From Candidatus Kaiserbacteria bacterium (GTDB taxonomy: Bacteria; Patescibacteria; Paceibacteria; UBA9973; UBA2103), in the NCBI GenBank assembly GCA_016182485.1, contig JACPGH010000005.1, positions 62,001-126,000 of the forward strand: a DNA stretch of 64,000 nucleotides. Reading direction: 5' to 3'. How positions within the stretch are numbered: the first letter of the stretch is position 1; each line of letters begins with the position of its first letter. A model generated the notes under the pieces. That model was not told the DNA's origin, did no database searches, and worked only from the letters and a program-made list of their open reading frames with translations. Positions 22,506 through 30,094 of this stretch are shown piece after piece. The translations under genes were made by a program, and so were the position numbers.

Positions 22506-23240
22506 TTAAGCATCGAGCGTCATCCACTGGAGCGCGAAGATGCTTTTCAGCGTTCGGGCGATGCCGGCGCTCTCAATAATGAGCCCGAGCTGGTCCTGAA
22601 AGGACATGATGCCGATTCTGTCCGGCCCGTAGAGATTGACCTCGACCAAGAGAGGGAATTGTTCCGGGTCGATGAGTTTGGTGGTGCGTAAGGACTTGTT
22701 ATCTATGCCCTTATAGTCCCGGATTATCGGCAGATCCGGCGCGATCGCTTCTACCCAGATCTTTTTCTCCAGCCGCTTCGGCACATAGTATTCATCGAGA
22801 AATTTCTGATCGAATTTATGGATCATTTCTTCCGAAACCCACGTCTGCATCTTTTGATCCGGAAAGCGGAGCGTGTCTTTGTACACGTCTTTAATTCCTT
22901 CGATGCCTTCGAAATAGCGAATGCGCGGCTTTTTCTTCAGCGTGTTCGTGATGGAGAGCAATTCAGGCAAAATCTTCTCGATCGAAGATTTCTTTTCGTC
23001 GAGCAATTCGACTATTTTCCGCGGGTCCTCCGCTATGTATATGATTTTCTTTTGTCTTTTGGCCGTACTCACGAGTCCGGAACGCTTGAGCGATTCCACG
23101 GTGTCATAAAGGGTCGTCCGTTTCAGCTTAGACTTCTTCACGAGCTGGCCCATGTGAGCCTCGCCAAGCTCGAGGAGAGCCAGGTAGGCCGCAGCCTCCT
23201 TGTCGTCGAGCCCGGTGCCTTTCAAATCAGAAATCGTCAT
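22506..23240 (-). CDS. TrmB-family transcriptional regulator (paralogue 4)
   Basis: 244 aa from ATG 23240; a GTG at 23288 would add 16 residues. HTH at 1-70 (G-L-D-D-K-E-A-A-A-Y-L-A-L-L-E-L-G, K-S-K-L-K-R-T-T-L-Y-D-T-V-E-S-L), a helical linker, then effector domain beginning R-I-R-Y-F-E-G-I-E-G-I, closest in layout to paralogue 1. Divergent from the receiver-domain gene at 23443; their shared promoter contains an inverted repeat that covers the -35 and -10 boxes. Confidence 0.85.
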   Translation of the reverse strand: MTISDLKGTGLDDKEAAAYLALLELGEAHMGQLVKKSKLKRTTLYDTVESLKRSGLVSTAKRQKKIIYIAEDPRKIVELLDEKKSSIEKILPELLSITNTLKKKPRIRYFEGIEGIKDVYKDTLRFPDQKMQTWVSEEMIHKFDQKFLDEYYVPKRLEKKIWVEAIAPDLPIIRDYKGIDNKSLRTTKLIDPEQFPLLVEVNLYGPDRIGIMSFQDQLGLIIESAGIARTLKSIFALQWMTLDA

Positions 23241-23344
23241 GGTTTTGGTATAAGTGTCGTCCTTTAGGTCAACTTTTACATCATACACAAAGCCAGTATT
23301 TATGCAACTTTCTAGGCACTATTGGCCGGAATATGACCCATTTA

Positions 23345-23373
23345 TTGACATTACTACTCCACGGTGTCATAAT
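23345..23373 (+). promoter_or_regulatory. Promoter with embedded TGACA/TGTCA operator
   Basis: -35 TTGACA (23345-23350), 17-base spacer, -10 CATAAT (23368-23373), reading toward the receiver-domain gene. TGACA (23346-23350) and TGTCA (23365-23369) are inverted repeats lying exactly on the two boxes. A bound TrmB dimer would block polymerase. Confidence 0.65.
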
Positions 23374-23442
23374 GGCCTCAGGAAGTTGAACATTGATCCG
23401 TAAGTCCTGAGCCGCAAGGCCAGGCAGGACGAGGAGATGGCA

Positions 23443-23937
23443 ATGAAGATCCTGGTGATTGATGACAAGATCGCGAATCAGGAGTCCGCCCGCACCACGC
23501 TCGCGGGACACGACCTGACAGTTCTCGGCACTACCGTCGAGGCCGGAGCCCTGTTCAGCAAGTACAGCAAAGTGAAGTTCGACTTCGACGTCGTGCTGAC
23601 CGACCTCATGATGCCGGTCGATCACAAGGGCTACGCCGGCCAGTCCACGCCCTTCGGGCCTGACGGCACGGCGGTCGACCCTGCGTCCTGCGTCGGCGAA
23701 AAGCCCGTCGGGCTCGGGTTCGCTCTGCTCGCTGCCAAGAAAGGCGCGAAGTTCGTCGCCGTGGTGACGGGTATCGGCCATCACTCCGACCCGATCGTCG
23801 CCCAGTTCGATTTCTTCGGATACGGAGAAAGCACGATTCGCGTGGAGGACGCGAAGGTGATGCTCGTCAACGGTGGCGGCACATCCGAGCACGTGAAGGA
23901 CTGGGGAGCGGTCTTAGAAGCGCTCATTAAGAAGTAG
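23443..23937 (+). CDS. Stand-alone receiver-like (CheY-fold) protein
   Basis: 164 aa from the second ATG, since SD GAGGAG abuts the first (23437). K-I-L-V-I-D-D (Asp7-Asp8) and V-V-L-T-D-L-M-M-P (Asp54) match the acidic pocket and phospho-acceptor of response regulators. An insertion of about 35 residues follows (K-G-Y-A-G-Q ... C-V-G-E-K-P), and the usual beta-5 Lys-Pro is not clear. No output domain and no kinase nearby. It may sense something other than phosphorylation. Confidence 0.7.
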   Translation: MKILVIDDKIANQESARTTLAGHDLTVLGTTVEAGALFSKYSKVKFDFDVVLTDLMMPVDHKGYAGQSTPFGPDGTAVDPASCVGEKPVGLGFALLAAKKGAKFVAVVTGIGHHSDPIVAQFDFFGYGESTIRVEDAKVMLVNGGGTSEHVKDWGAVLEALIKK

Positions 23938-23970
23938 CCTCCAGCGTGGAGCAAACCACGTTAAAAAGCT

Positions 23971-24037
23971 CGGGCGAAGTGCAATGCTTCGCCCGCTGTT
24001 CCGAAAATCTGATGCGAATTGGATTTTCAGAAGAGCG
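23971..24037. repeat. 50-bp dispersed element, copy 3 (inverted), with hairpin
   Basis: 23988-24037 is the exact reverse complement of 9174-9223 over all 50 bases. CGGGCGAAG...CTTCGCCCG (23971-23995) forms the attached hairpin, overlapping the element by 8 bases, and could end transcription of the receiver gene. Confidence 0.9.
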
Positions 24038-24069
24038 GATGGGGTTATCTACAGCGGCAAGACTTCATG

Positions 24070-24145
24070 TTGACCTCGTGTGTGGATAGGTTATACTGGC
24101 TATGAAAATCACCGGCGCCTCCCGCAAGGGATTGTGCCGGTTTTT
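24070..24145 (+). promoter_or_regulatory. Promoter followed at once by an intrinsic terminator
   Basis: TTGACC (24070-24075), 16-base spacer, TATACT (24092-24097), then ACCGGC...GCCGGT (24111-24116 / 24136-24141) with inner CCC-GCAA-GGG and TTTTT. The product would be an RNA of about 40 nt. An 18-codon ORF (ATG at 24102) runs through the hairpin. This is either an attenuator for the NYN gene at 24186 or a tiny RNA. Confidence 0.55.
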
Positions 24146-24185
24146 CGTTCTCCAATAACGAGAATCACATGCTACCATCATTTGC

Positions 24186-24854
24186 ATGAGAGAAACCGAA
24201 CGTGTCGAGATTCTCATCGACGCAGGGAACTTCTATCATCTTGCGCTTAAGAAACTTGGCGTCGCGGAAATAGATTTCGATTATGAGGCCTTTGTTTCTT
24301 TTCTCATGAACGGCCGCACGCTCGTCCCTGAAGGGAAGCGATTATATGTCGGTACCGTACGCGAAAAAGAAGGCGATTTGAGGACGAAGAACGCGATGGC
24401 CGAACAGCGCCGGTTCTTGTCAGTGCTCCTATCGGCGAAATGGCAGATAAAGACCAGCAAACTCCGATCGCGCATTGAAGAGATAGCTGTTGATTCGCGC
24501 ATGCAGGAGTACAAAACTCTGACTGCCGCGGGTGTTCAAACGATTCACGTTGAACGCATGCGCGAAAAGGGTATCGATGTGAAAATCGCGACTGATCTCA
24601 TCGTCGGAGCAGTAGACGATAAATATGATACTGCAATTGTCATCAGTTCAGATACCGATTTAGTTCCCGCCATTGACTGGGTTCGGATGCGAAAGAAGAA
24701 ACGCGCCGAGTACGTAGGATTTTCAATTCCCGATGCTCGCGGCAACGCCTATGCGTCGAAGCCGACGTTTGCGCTCATCGCGCGGACGGATGTCCAGCGC
24801 ATCCTAGTTGAATCGGACATACGGCGTTTTATTAAGCAAAAACTCATGCCATAG
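24186..24854 (+). CDS. NYN domain protein, second type
   Basis: 222 aa. E-I-L-I-D-A-G-N-F-Y (8-17), G-I-D-V-K-I-A-T-D-L-I (about 130-140) and A-I-V-I-S-S-D-T-D-L-V-P-A-I (about 150-163) carry the conserved acidic residues of NYN/PIN-like nucleases. It shares little else with the 3503-4018 protein. Likely an RNase; partner unknown. TACCAT is 7 bases before the ATG, no SD. A degenerate 50-bp element starts right after the stop. Confidence 0.85.
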   Translation: MRETERVEILIDAGNFYHLALKKLGVAEIDFDYEAFVSFLMNGRTLVPEGKRLYVGTVREKEGDLRTKNAMAEQRRFLSVLLSAKWQIKTSKLRSRIEEIAVDSRMQEYKTLTAAGVQTIHVERMREKGIDVKIATDLIVGAVDDKYDTAIVISSDTDLVPAIDWVRMRKKKRAEYVGFSIPDARGNAYASKPTFALIARTDVQRILVESDIRRFIKQKLMP

Positions 24855-24862
24855 CGCAACGC

Positions 24863-24910
24863 TTCGCCCGCTGTTCTGAGAACCGATCGAGTTCGGGATT
24901 CAGAAGAGCG
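24863..24910. repeat. 50-bp dispersed element, copy 4 (degenerate, inverted)
   Basis: Begins TTCGCCCGCTGTTCTGAGAA and ends GATTCAGAAGAGCG; the ends match copies 2 and 3 while the centre has diverged but stays self-complementary. Confidence 0.8.
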
Positions 24911-24923
24911 GAACACGAAACAG

Positions 24924-24950
24924 AAGAGCCGCGACAGGGTCGCGGCTCTT
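24924..24950. terminator. Perfect 12-bp hairpin
   Basis: AAGAGCCGCGAC and GTCGCGGCTCTT with AGG loop, between the NYN gene and the convergent small genes. Weak T-run on the minus side (CTGTTT). Probably a bidirectional terminator. Confidence 0.6.
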
Positions 24951-24992
24951 GAAGCAAGCATCGCCTGGCATGCCGGCGGGATGAGGGGATTC

Positions 24993-25118
24993 CTAGTCGA
25001 CCCCGGAGAAGAACTGCCAGATGGGCGCACAGCGCGCCCGCCAGGTATAGAGGTGAATGACCGCGTCAACCAACGCTGCGCATGCGACGAGTGCGAGCAG
25101 AGCATGGAGCCTCGTCAT
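24993..25118 (-). CDS. Very small membrane/secreted protein (41 aa)
   Basis: 42-codon ORF beginning MTRLHALLALVACAALVDAV; one hydrophobic segment covers residues 4-22, then a short tail with Trp and Cys. TAGGCGG lies 4-5 bases before the ATG, which is 10 bases after the stop of the 61-aa gene, so the two are probably co-transcribed. Not recognised. Confidence 0.5.
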   Translation of the reverse strand: MTRLHALLALVACAALVDAVIHLYTWRARCAPIWQFFSGVD

Positions 25119-25128
25119 AGCCGCCTAC

Positions 25129-25314
25129 TCATGCCGACGGGGTGGATGGTTTCGCTTCGTAGACTTCGATGAAGCCCTGGCAGGTGCAGGGCACTTCGAC
25201 GGAACGGAGAGTGATGTAAAAGGCCCCGTTCCTCTTGGCGACGACGACGCCGTCGCACTCGGTGATCGTCTCACCGCGCTTGATGTGAATACGCTCGCGC
25301 CTCATCTGACCCAT
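25129..25314 (-). CDS. Small protein (61 aa)
   Basis: Strong SD TAAGGAGGTCC just upstream of the ATG. Begins MGQMRRERIHIKRGETITE and is mostly beta-rich (G-V-V-V-A-K-R-N-G-A-F-Y-I-T-L-R) with a C-T-C pair. No family recognised. Confidence 0.6.
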   Translation of the reverse strand: MGQMRRERIHIKRGETITECDGVVVAKRNGAFYITLRSVEVPCTCQGFIEVYEAKPSTPSA

Positions 25315-25380
25315 AGGACCTCCTTAGGGAGCAGTCTGCATAGACTTTAATACGAAATTCATCTTTACAGAAGAGGCCTG

Positions 25381-25899
25381 CTACAGTTGCGCGAGATAGC
25401 GTTCGAGTATGGTAGACTCGTCGAGATCGTCGCGGCCGAAACGCTCTTTTTGCGCGCGCATGAGCGGGATGAGTTCTTCGGCGCTTTTCCATTCAAGCTC
25501 GCTCTTTCCCTCGGCATCGGAGAGGTCGCGCCTTTCACCGGCGTCCTTTTGGTACGTGCTGAGAAAGTAGAGCGTCGTTTTCTGGAATGGCTTCTTGCCT
25601 TCGCGGTCATTACCGGCATAGGCAGTAGCCACGATAGCGCCGAGATAGCCATCGAGGGAGGCGGCGGCGTTAAATTCTTCCGCGAGCCCGCGAGCGAGAG
25701 CATGTTCCAGAGTCTCGTTCGGCTCGAGCGTCTCGCGCATCAAAATATAGAAATCGGTAATGGCCTCTCCCGCCCAGAACCCTTTCGCCGCGTCAGCAGG
25801 GAAGTGGTGGACGCGCACTAACCCTTCGGCATTCCGCATGACAGCTCCTACGGAAATGTGCTGGGCATGGCCCTCGTGACCAGCGTAGTAGTTGTTCAT
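25381..25899 (-). CDS. NUDIX-like hydrolase
   Basis: 172 aa from ATG 25899. The core reads like a Nudix domain: V-G-A-V-M-R-N-A-E-G-L-V-R-V, then T-L-E-H-A-L-A-R-G-L-A-E-E-F-N-A as the Nudix box, in which the first Glu of R-E is replaced by Gly (R-G-L-A-E-E). Strands Y-L-G-A-I-V-A-T-A and T-L-Y-F-L-S-T-Y follow. Substrate unknown; the altered box leaves activity uncertain. TATACT is six bases before the ATG (leaderless pattern). The start region is shared with the divergent gene at 25982. Confidence 0.75.
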   Translation of the reverse strand: MNNYYAGHEGHAQHISVGAVMRNAEGLVRVHHFPADAAKGFWAGEAITDFYILMRETLEPNETLEHALARGLAEEFNAAASLDGYLGAIVATAYAGNDREGKKPFQKTTLYFLSTYQKDAGERRDLSDAEGKSELEWKSAEELIPLMRAQKERFGRDDLDESTILERYLAQL

Positions 25900-25981
25900 G
25901 CGGATAGTATACAAAATGAAACAAAATGTGTTCGATGCTACAGTACGTGTACGAACAATGCCAAGCAACGAGGGGGCTCCA

Positions 25982-26617
25982 ATGGAGAAGGCCGAGCAGA
26001 TGGAAACGCACGAGGAGAAGGCGGTGCGTTTATCACGCGCTCTTGAGGAGTCTAGAGACCCGGAGTTTATAAAGCAAAACCTGCCGGAACTCTTCGACAT
26101 TTTGGAGAACGAGCTCGGCTTATCGCTACTCAAGGGGAAAGAGGTAAATGCGATATATAGGCGCTTCATTGAAGGCGGGTGCCTCGTGCGTGTGGAAAAA
26201 TTCACACGCATTATGGAAGCGCTCGAATTGAACCATGGCTTCAAGGTCGGCGAGCGCATGGGCGACTCGCACTATGCCAATGCCGTCATCCCGGATCCGG
26301 AGGGCATTAGGCTCGCCTTCGCGGAGGGACAAATGTCCGGGTCGCTCCGAGTCGCCATGGGACTCGGAAAGTCACTGGTCGGATTTCAAACAGCAGCTGA
26401 CCATATAACCGTATCCGCCGTCGATTTCGCCGAGGAGGATCCGCGCGACACTGGCAAGCGCGGGCATCTCTGCCGGCATGTTGAGGGAGAAATAATGGGG
26501 GAGGATATTCGCGGCGTCGTGATGCGCATACCTCGCGCGGTGGTTAGCGAGTCTCTACTGACAGACGAGGAGTCAGAAGGAAACGGGCAATTCGTATTTC
26601 GCGGATTTTTGACTTGA
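25982..26617 (+). CDS. Hypothetical protein (211 aa)
   Basis: Start taken at ATG 25982 (MEKAEQMETHEEKAVRLSRA) behind GAGGGGG; the frame is open to 25892 but overlaps the Nudix gene. The N-terminal 60 residues are helical and acidic; the rest is mixed, with G-D-S-H-Y-A-N-A-V and H-L-C-R-H-V-E-G-E-I. No motif recognised. A strong terminator follows. Confidence 0.65.
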   Translation: MEKAEQMETHEEKAVRLSRALEESRDPEFIKQNLPELFDILENELGLSLLKGKEVNAIYRRFIEGGCLVRVEKFTRIMEALELNHGFKVGERMGDSHYANAVIPDPEGIRLAFAEGQMSGSLRVAMGLGKSLVGFQTAADHITVSAVDFAEEDPRDTGKRGHLCRHVEGEIMGEDIRGVVMRIPRAVVSESLLTDEESEGNGQFVFRGFLT

Positions 26618-26636
26618 ATTGCGAACCGCGAATAGC

Positions 26637-26663
26637 GCGGCCCCGACGCACCGTCGGGGCCGC
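26637..26663. terminator. GC-rich bidirectional hairpin
   Basis: GCGGCCCCGAC and GTCGGGGCCGC, perfect 11-bp stem with GCACC loop, between the hypothetical gene and the convergent HU gene. Heptamer repeats (26668-26695) follow. Confidence 0.7.
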
Positions 26664-26690
26664 GTTGGCTAGAGCCTAGCACCTAACTGG

Positions 26691-26966
26691 CTAGCGGATC
26701 GCCTCCTTGAGCGCCTTCGCCGGGCGGAACTTCGCCGTGCGGGTCGCCGCGATGCGGATCGTCTCGCCGGTGCGCGGGTTACGACCCTCCCGCGCCGGGC
26801 GCGCCTTGGTCGCGAAGATGCCGAGTCCGGCGACCGATACCTCGTCGCCAGATTTCAGACTGGAAACGATACAATCTATCACCGTCTCAACGGCGCGCTC
26901 CGCGTCGGCCTTCGTCGAGCCGAGCGTGCTGTGCACCTTGTCAATTATGTCTGCTTTGTTGGCCAT
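26691..26966 (-). CDS. HU-family DNA-binding protein
   Basis: 91 aa from ATG 26966 (MANKADIIDKVHSTLGSTKA). HU/IHF core: A-V-E-T-V-I-D-C-I, G-D-E-V-S-V-A-G-L-G-I-F, and the DNA-binding arm R-x-G-R-N-P-R-T-G-E-T-I-R-I-A-A. Chromosome-compacting protein. Only single copy seen in the window. Confidence 0.95.
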   Translation of the reverse strand: MANKADIIDKVHSTLGSTKADAERAVETVIDCIVSSLKSGDEVSVAGLGIFATKARPAREGRNPRTGETIRIAATRTAKFRPAKALKEAIR

Positions 26967-27068
26967 GGGAATGTTTAATCGGGTAATGAAATAAGTATAG
27001 AATGCGCCGCTTTTCGCGCAATACCCTTGCCAACTCCCAGTGGATAGCGCGGAATAAAAAACAACAGG

Positions 27069-27105
27069 CTCCCTCCGCTTCGCCGTTCCGCGAAGCTTCA
27101 GGGAG
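27069..27105. repeat. CTCCCT...AGGGAG inverted repeat
   Basis: CTCCCTCCGCTTCGCCG and CGAAGCTTCAGGGAG halves form an imperfect hairpin between the HU gene and the small secreted protein. Related GCTTCGGCGAGG-type elements are seen at 30652-30675, 41100-41125 and 43847-43866. Confidence 0.65.
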
Positions 27106-27127
27106 CCGAGGACGTGCCGGGGCGGAA

Positions 27128-27418
27128 TCATTCTTTTTTCCTGTCCGGCACGCATGTTTCTCCGTCAAAACGGCTGTACTCCGGGTAATTCACCCGGCAG
27201 TACTCGTTCAGAAGCTCGTCCACTAGGACACGAGCCTCCTTGGAGCTGACCTTTTCTGGTAAACGGCGAGCTCGCTCGCACTCTACCAGACGGCCCGCAA
27301 GTTCCGGATGCTCCGAGCAGACAGTGCGGGGCGCCGCTAGGGCGAACGATACCGGCCTTGTGAGCGTTCCTGCGAGCAACAGCACGCAAAGGGATATTGG
27401 CAGGCGGTGGCGGTACAT
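27128..27418 (-). CDS. Small secreted protein (96 aa)
   Basis: ATG 27418, five bases after SD CGGAGGTG. A signal peptide is clear: MYRHRL, hydrophobic core P-I-S-L-C-V-L-L-L-A-G-T-L, cleavage near A-L-A-A. The mature part of about 65 residues has three Cys (V-C-S, V-E-C, E-Y-C) plus a fourth near the end (E-T-C-V-P), suggesting disulfides. Not recognised. Confidence 0.65.
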   Translation of the reverse strand: MYRHRLPISLCVLLLAGTLTRPVSFALAAPRTVCSEHPELAGRLVECERARRLPEKVSSKEARVLVDELLNEYCRVNYPEYSRFDGETCVPDRKKE

Positions 27419-27473
27419 GACACACCTCCGTGATCTGGGGAATGGAACGAACTCTGACAAAATACAAGCACAC

Positions 27474-29003
27474 TTACCGTGCGAATTCAACCACCCTATT
27501 CTCGCGGATTATGTTTACCTTGATCTCGCCCGGGTAACGGAGTTCCTCTTGGATACGTGCCGCGATATCCCTGGCGAGCTTGTGCATCGCGATGTCGGAA
27601 ACCTTGCCGGGATTCACGAAAACGCGGATCTCGCGGCCGGCGGAGATGGCATACACTTTCTCCACTCCACCGAACGTCGTGGCCAGGCGCTCGAGATCGC
27701 CCAGGCGCTCGAGATAGCGGTCCACCGTGTCGCGCCGGGCGCCCGGCCGGCCGGCCGAGATCGCGTCTGCGACCTGTACCACGACCGCTTCGGGCGTTTC
27801 GTAGGGGAAATCCTCGTGGTGCGACTGCATAGCGAGAATGACGCGCTTGTCGACGCCGAATTTCTCGAGGAGCCGCCGGCCGATCTCGACGTGCGTGCCC
27901 TGCACTTCGTGGTCCACCGCCTTGCCGATGTCATGGAGGAGCGCTCCGGCCCGCGCGATAGCGGGATCAGCGCCCACTTCGGCGGCGAGCATGCCCGCGA
28001 TATGCGCCATCTCTATCGAATGCTGGAGCACGTTCTGGCCGAAACTCGAGCGAAAATGGAGACGGCCTAGCAGAGCGATCAGCCGCGGATCGAGGCCGAG
28101 GACGCCGCATTCGTACGCCGCCTCTTCGCCTTTCTGCTTCACTATCTCGGCGATCTCTACCCGCGTCTTTTCGACTGTCTCCTCTATTTTCGCCGGCTGG
28201 ATGCGGCCGTCGGCTATCAACTTCTCGAGCGCGATCTTGGCGATAGCGCGACGCAGAGGGTCGAAGGAGGAGAGCGAGATCCGGTCAGGCGCGTCGTCGA
28301 TAAGGACGTCCACGCCGGTCGCGCGCTCGAAAGCCTTGATGTTGCGGCCCTCCTTGCCGATGATCTTTCCCTTCACGTCCTCGGAAGGGAGAGGGACCGA
28401 GAGCGAGACGACATCGGCATTCACCGCATTTCCCAAGCGGTGGATGCTCGAGATGAGGATCTCGCGCGCCTTGGCCTCGAGCCGTTCCCGCCCGTGGGCG
28501 GCAAGCTTCTGCAAGCGCAGGAGGATAGCTTCCTCGTGTGTCCGCTCGATTTCCGAAAAAAGCTGCTCGCGCGCTTTCTCCTCGGTCAGGTGCGCAACCT
28601 TTGCCAATTCTTTGATACGCTCTCCCGCCAGGCGTTCTGCTTCTTGTTTGAGCTTGGAAGCTTCTAGTTCGCGAGTGCGCACCTCGTCTTCTTTCTCGTC
28701 GAAGTCGCGCTGGCGGGAGTCTAGGAATTCCTCCCGCGAGGCAATGTGCTCCTCTCTTGCCGTCAATTTCTCTTCTCGCTCCTCGACAGTCGCCAAGCGC
28801 TCGGTCTCGATGACCTCTCCGCGAAATTCCGCATCGGTGATGATCTTCGCCGCCTGCTCCTTCGCCTGGAGCAGTTTGCGCTTCGTTTCGATCTCGACGG
28901 AGCTGCGCTGGGCAAGGCCGATCAAGACGCGCAGCACATAACCCAAAACGACGCCGCCCACGCCTGAAAGCGCGAGCATTACCAATATTATGTTGAGTGA
29001 CAT
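27474..29003 (-). CDS. rny: Ribonuclease Y
   Basis: 509 aa, full length. N-terminal membrane anchor (4-25), long coiled coil (about 30-200, Glu/Lys/Arg-rich), KH domain (G-K-I-I-G-K-E-G-R-N-I-K-A-F-E, about 213-227) and HD domain (L-L-H-D-I-G-K-A-V-D-H-E). Endonuclease that starts mRNA decay at the membrane. Next to clpP on the same strand. Confidence 0.97.
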   Translation of the reverse strand: MSLNIILVMLALSGVGGVVLGYVLRVLIGLAQRSSVEIETKRKLLQAKEQAAKIITDAEFRGEVIETERLATVEEREEKLTAREEHIASREEFLDSRQRDFDEKEDEVRTRELEASKLKQEAERLAGERIKELAKVAHLTEEKAREQLFSEIERTHEEAILLRLQKLAAHGRERLEAKAREILISSIHRLGNAVNADVVSLSVPLPSEDVKGKIIGKEGRNIKAFERATGVDVLIDDAPDRISLSSFDPLRRAIAKIALEKLIADGRIQPAKIEETVEKTRVEIAEIVKQKGEEAAYECGVLGLDPRLIALLGRLHFRSSFGQNVLQHSIEMAHIAGMLAAEVGADPAIARAGALLHDIGKAVDHEVQGTHVEIGRRLLEKFGVDKRVILAMQSHHEDFPYETPEAVVVQVADAISAGRPGARRDTVDRYLERLGDLERLATTFGGVEKVYAISAGREIRVFVNPGKVSDIAMHKLARDIAARIQEELRYPGEIKVNIIRENRVVEFAR

Positions 29004-29095
29004 ACGCCCGTTTCAATTATCCGCCGCGCCGGCACGGGCGCGGAGGTCAAGAATCAATAAATTCCCCGAACAGCTCCGACTGTAGCACAAAATTA

Positions 29096-29695
29096 TTATT
29101 TATACACTTGGTCCACCAAGCCGTACTTCTTCGCTTCTTCTGCGGTCATGAAGAAGTCGCGCTCGACGTCTTTTTCTATCTTCTCGAACGGCTGACCGGT
29201 ATTCTTCGCGAGAATTTGGTTCAAGCGCTCGCGCAGCTTCACGATCTGCTTCGCGGTGATCTCGATATCGGTCGCTTGACCTTCGGCGCCGCCGTGCGGC
29301 TGATGGATCATCACCTCGGCATTCGGGAGCGCGAAGCGCTTGCCCTTCTCCCCGGCAGAAAGGAGGATCGCCGCGCCCGAAGCCGCCATGCCCACGCACA
29401 CAGTCGAAACCGGCGGTTTGACATGATTCATGGTATCCACCATCGCGAGCGTAGAGGTCACCGACCCGCCCGGCGAGTTGATGTAGAGATAAATGTCCTT
29501 CTTCGGATCCTCCGCTTCAAGAAACAGGAGCTGGGCAATGACCAGATTCGCCGTATCGTCGTCGATCGGCCCGCCGAGAAATACGATGCGCTCCTTAAGG
29601 AGGCGGGAGTAGATGTCGTAGGCGCGCTCGCCGAACTGGCTCTTCTCGACGACCATCGGCACGAGCATGGAAGCACGCGGTGATGTGGTTTTCAT
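29096..29695 (-). CDS. clpP: ATP-dependent Clp protease proteolytic subunit
   Basis: 199 aa. Serine in G-M-A-A-S-G-A-A-I-L and His in M-I-H-Q-P-H-G-G are the catalytic residues; R-I-V-F-L-G-G-P-I-D-D and Y-L-Y-I-N-S-P-G-G-S-V are typical ClpP. No clpX or clpA gene in the window. Confidence 0.97.
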   Translation of the reverse strand: MKTTSPRASMLVPMVVEKSQFGERAYDIYSRLLKERIVFLGGPIDDDTANLVIAQLLFLEAEDPKKDIYLYINSPGGSVTSTLAMVDTMNHVKPPVSTVCVGMAASGAAILLSAGEKGKRFALPNAEVMIHQPHGGAEGQATDIEITAKQIVKLRERLNQILAKNTGQPFEKIEKDVERDFFMTAEEAKKYGLVDQVYK

Positions 29696-29737
29696 AATAT
29701 TAGTACGCTACCTAAAACCCCGCAATAAATCAAATTC

Positions 29738-30034
29738 CTAAGGGGTAAACCCGGCAGGAATTTGATTTTGCTCCGCGATCCGCTTGCCCCATGTGTAGAA
29801 GGCGCCGATGATGATCATGAGCATAATGACGATTATGGAGAGCACGGCGCCCCACGATTGCCGCTTGGATGAGGGTACGCCCGGTGCCAAATCTGATTTG
29901 GCACCGGGCATTGCGGGCGTCGTGGTTTTCATGGGTGCAGAAACGGAAACTGGAGCTGAGGGAGCCTGAGGGAGCGCGTCTTCCGTCATCGAGACGCGCA
30001 ACTCTTCTTCGGGTTTGAGGAGGAACGATGCCAT
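29738..30034 (-). CDS. Hypothetical single-pass membrane protein (98 aa)
   Basis: A soluble Pro/Ala-rich N-terminal half is followed by one transmembrane segment (V-L-S-I-I-V-I-M-L-M-I-I-I-G-A-F-Y, about 64-80). A 29-bp palindrome (29880-29908) is translated inside it as PGAKSDLAPG. Unknown function. Confidence 0.55.
   Translation of the reverse strand: MASFLLKPEEELRVSMTEDALPQAPSAPVSVSAPMKTTTPAMPGAKSDLAPGVPSSKRQSWGAVLSIIVIMLMIIIGAFYTWGKRIAEQNQIPAGFTP
29880..29908. repeat. Perfect 14-bp-arm palindrome inside the 98-aa gene
   Basis: CCCGGTGCCAAATC and GATTTGGCACCGGG around a single T. Confidence 0.9.
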
Positions 30035-30051
30035 GGCATAAGTATAGCAAA

Positions 30052-30088
30052 CCCCGCCTGTTCCTAAGAACAGGCGGGGTGCTTTTTT
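30052..30088. terminator. Terminator hairpin downstream of ppa
   Basis: CCCCGCCTGTTC and GAACAGGCGGGG, perfect 12-bp stem, CTAA loop. The T6 run (TGCTTTTTT) is on the plus side; on the minus side, where ppa ends, only GTTTG follows. Confidence 0.65.
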
Positions 30089-30094
30089 CAGAAA

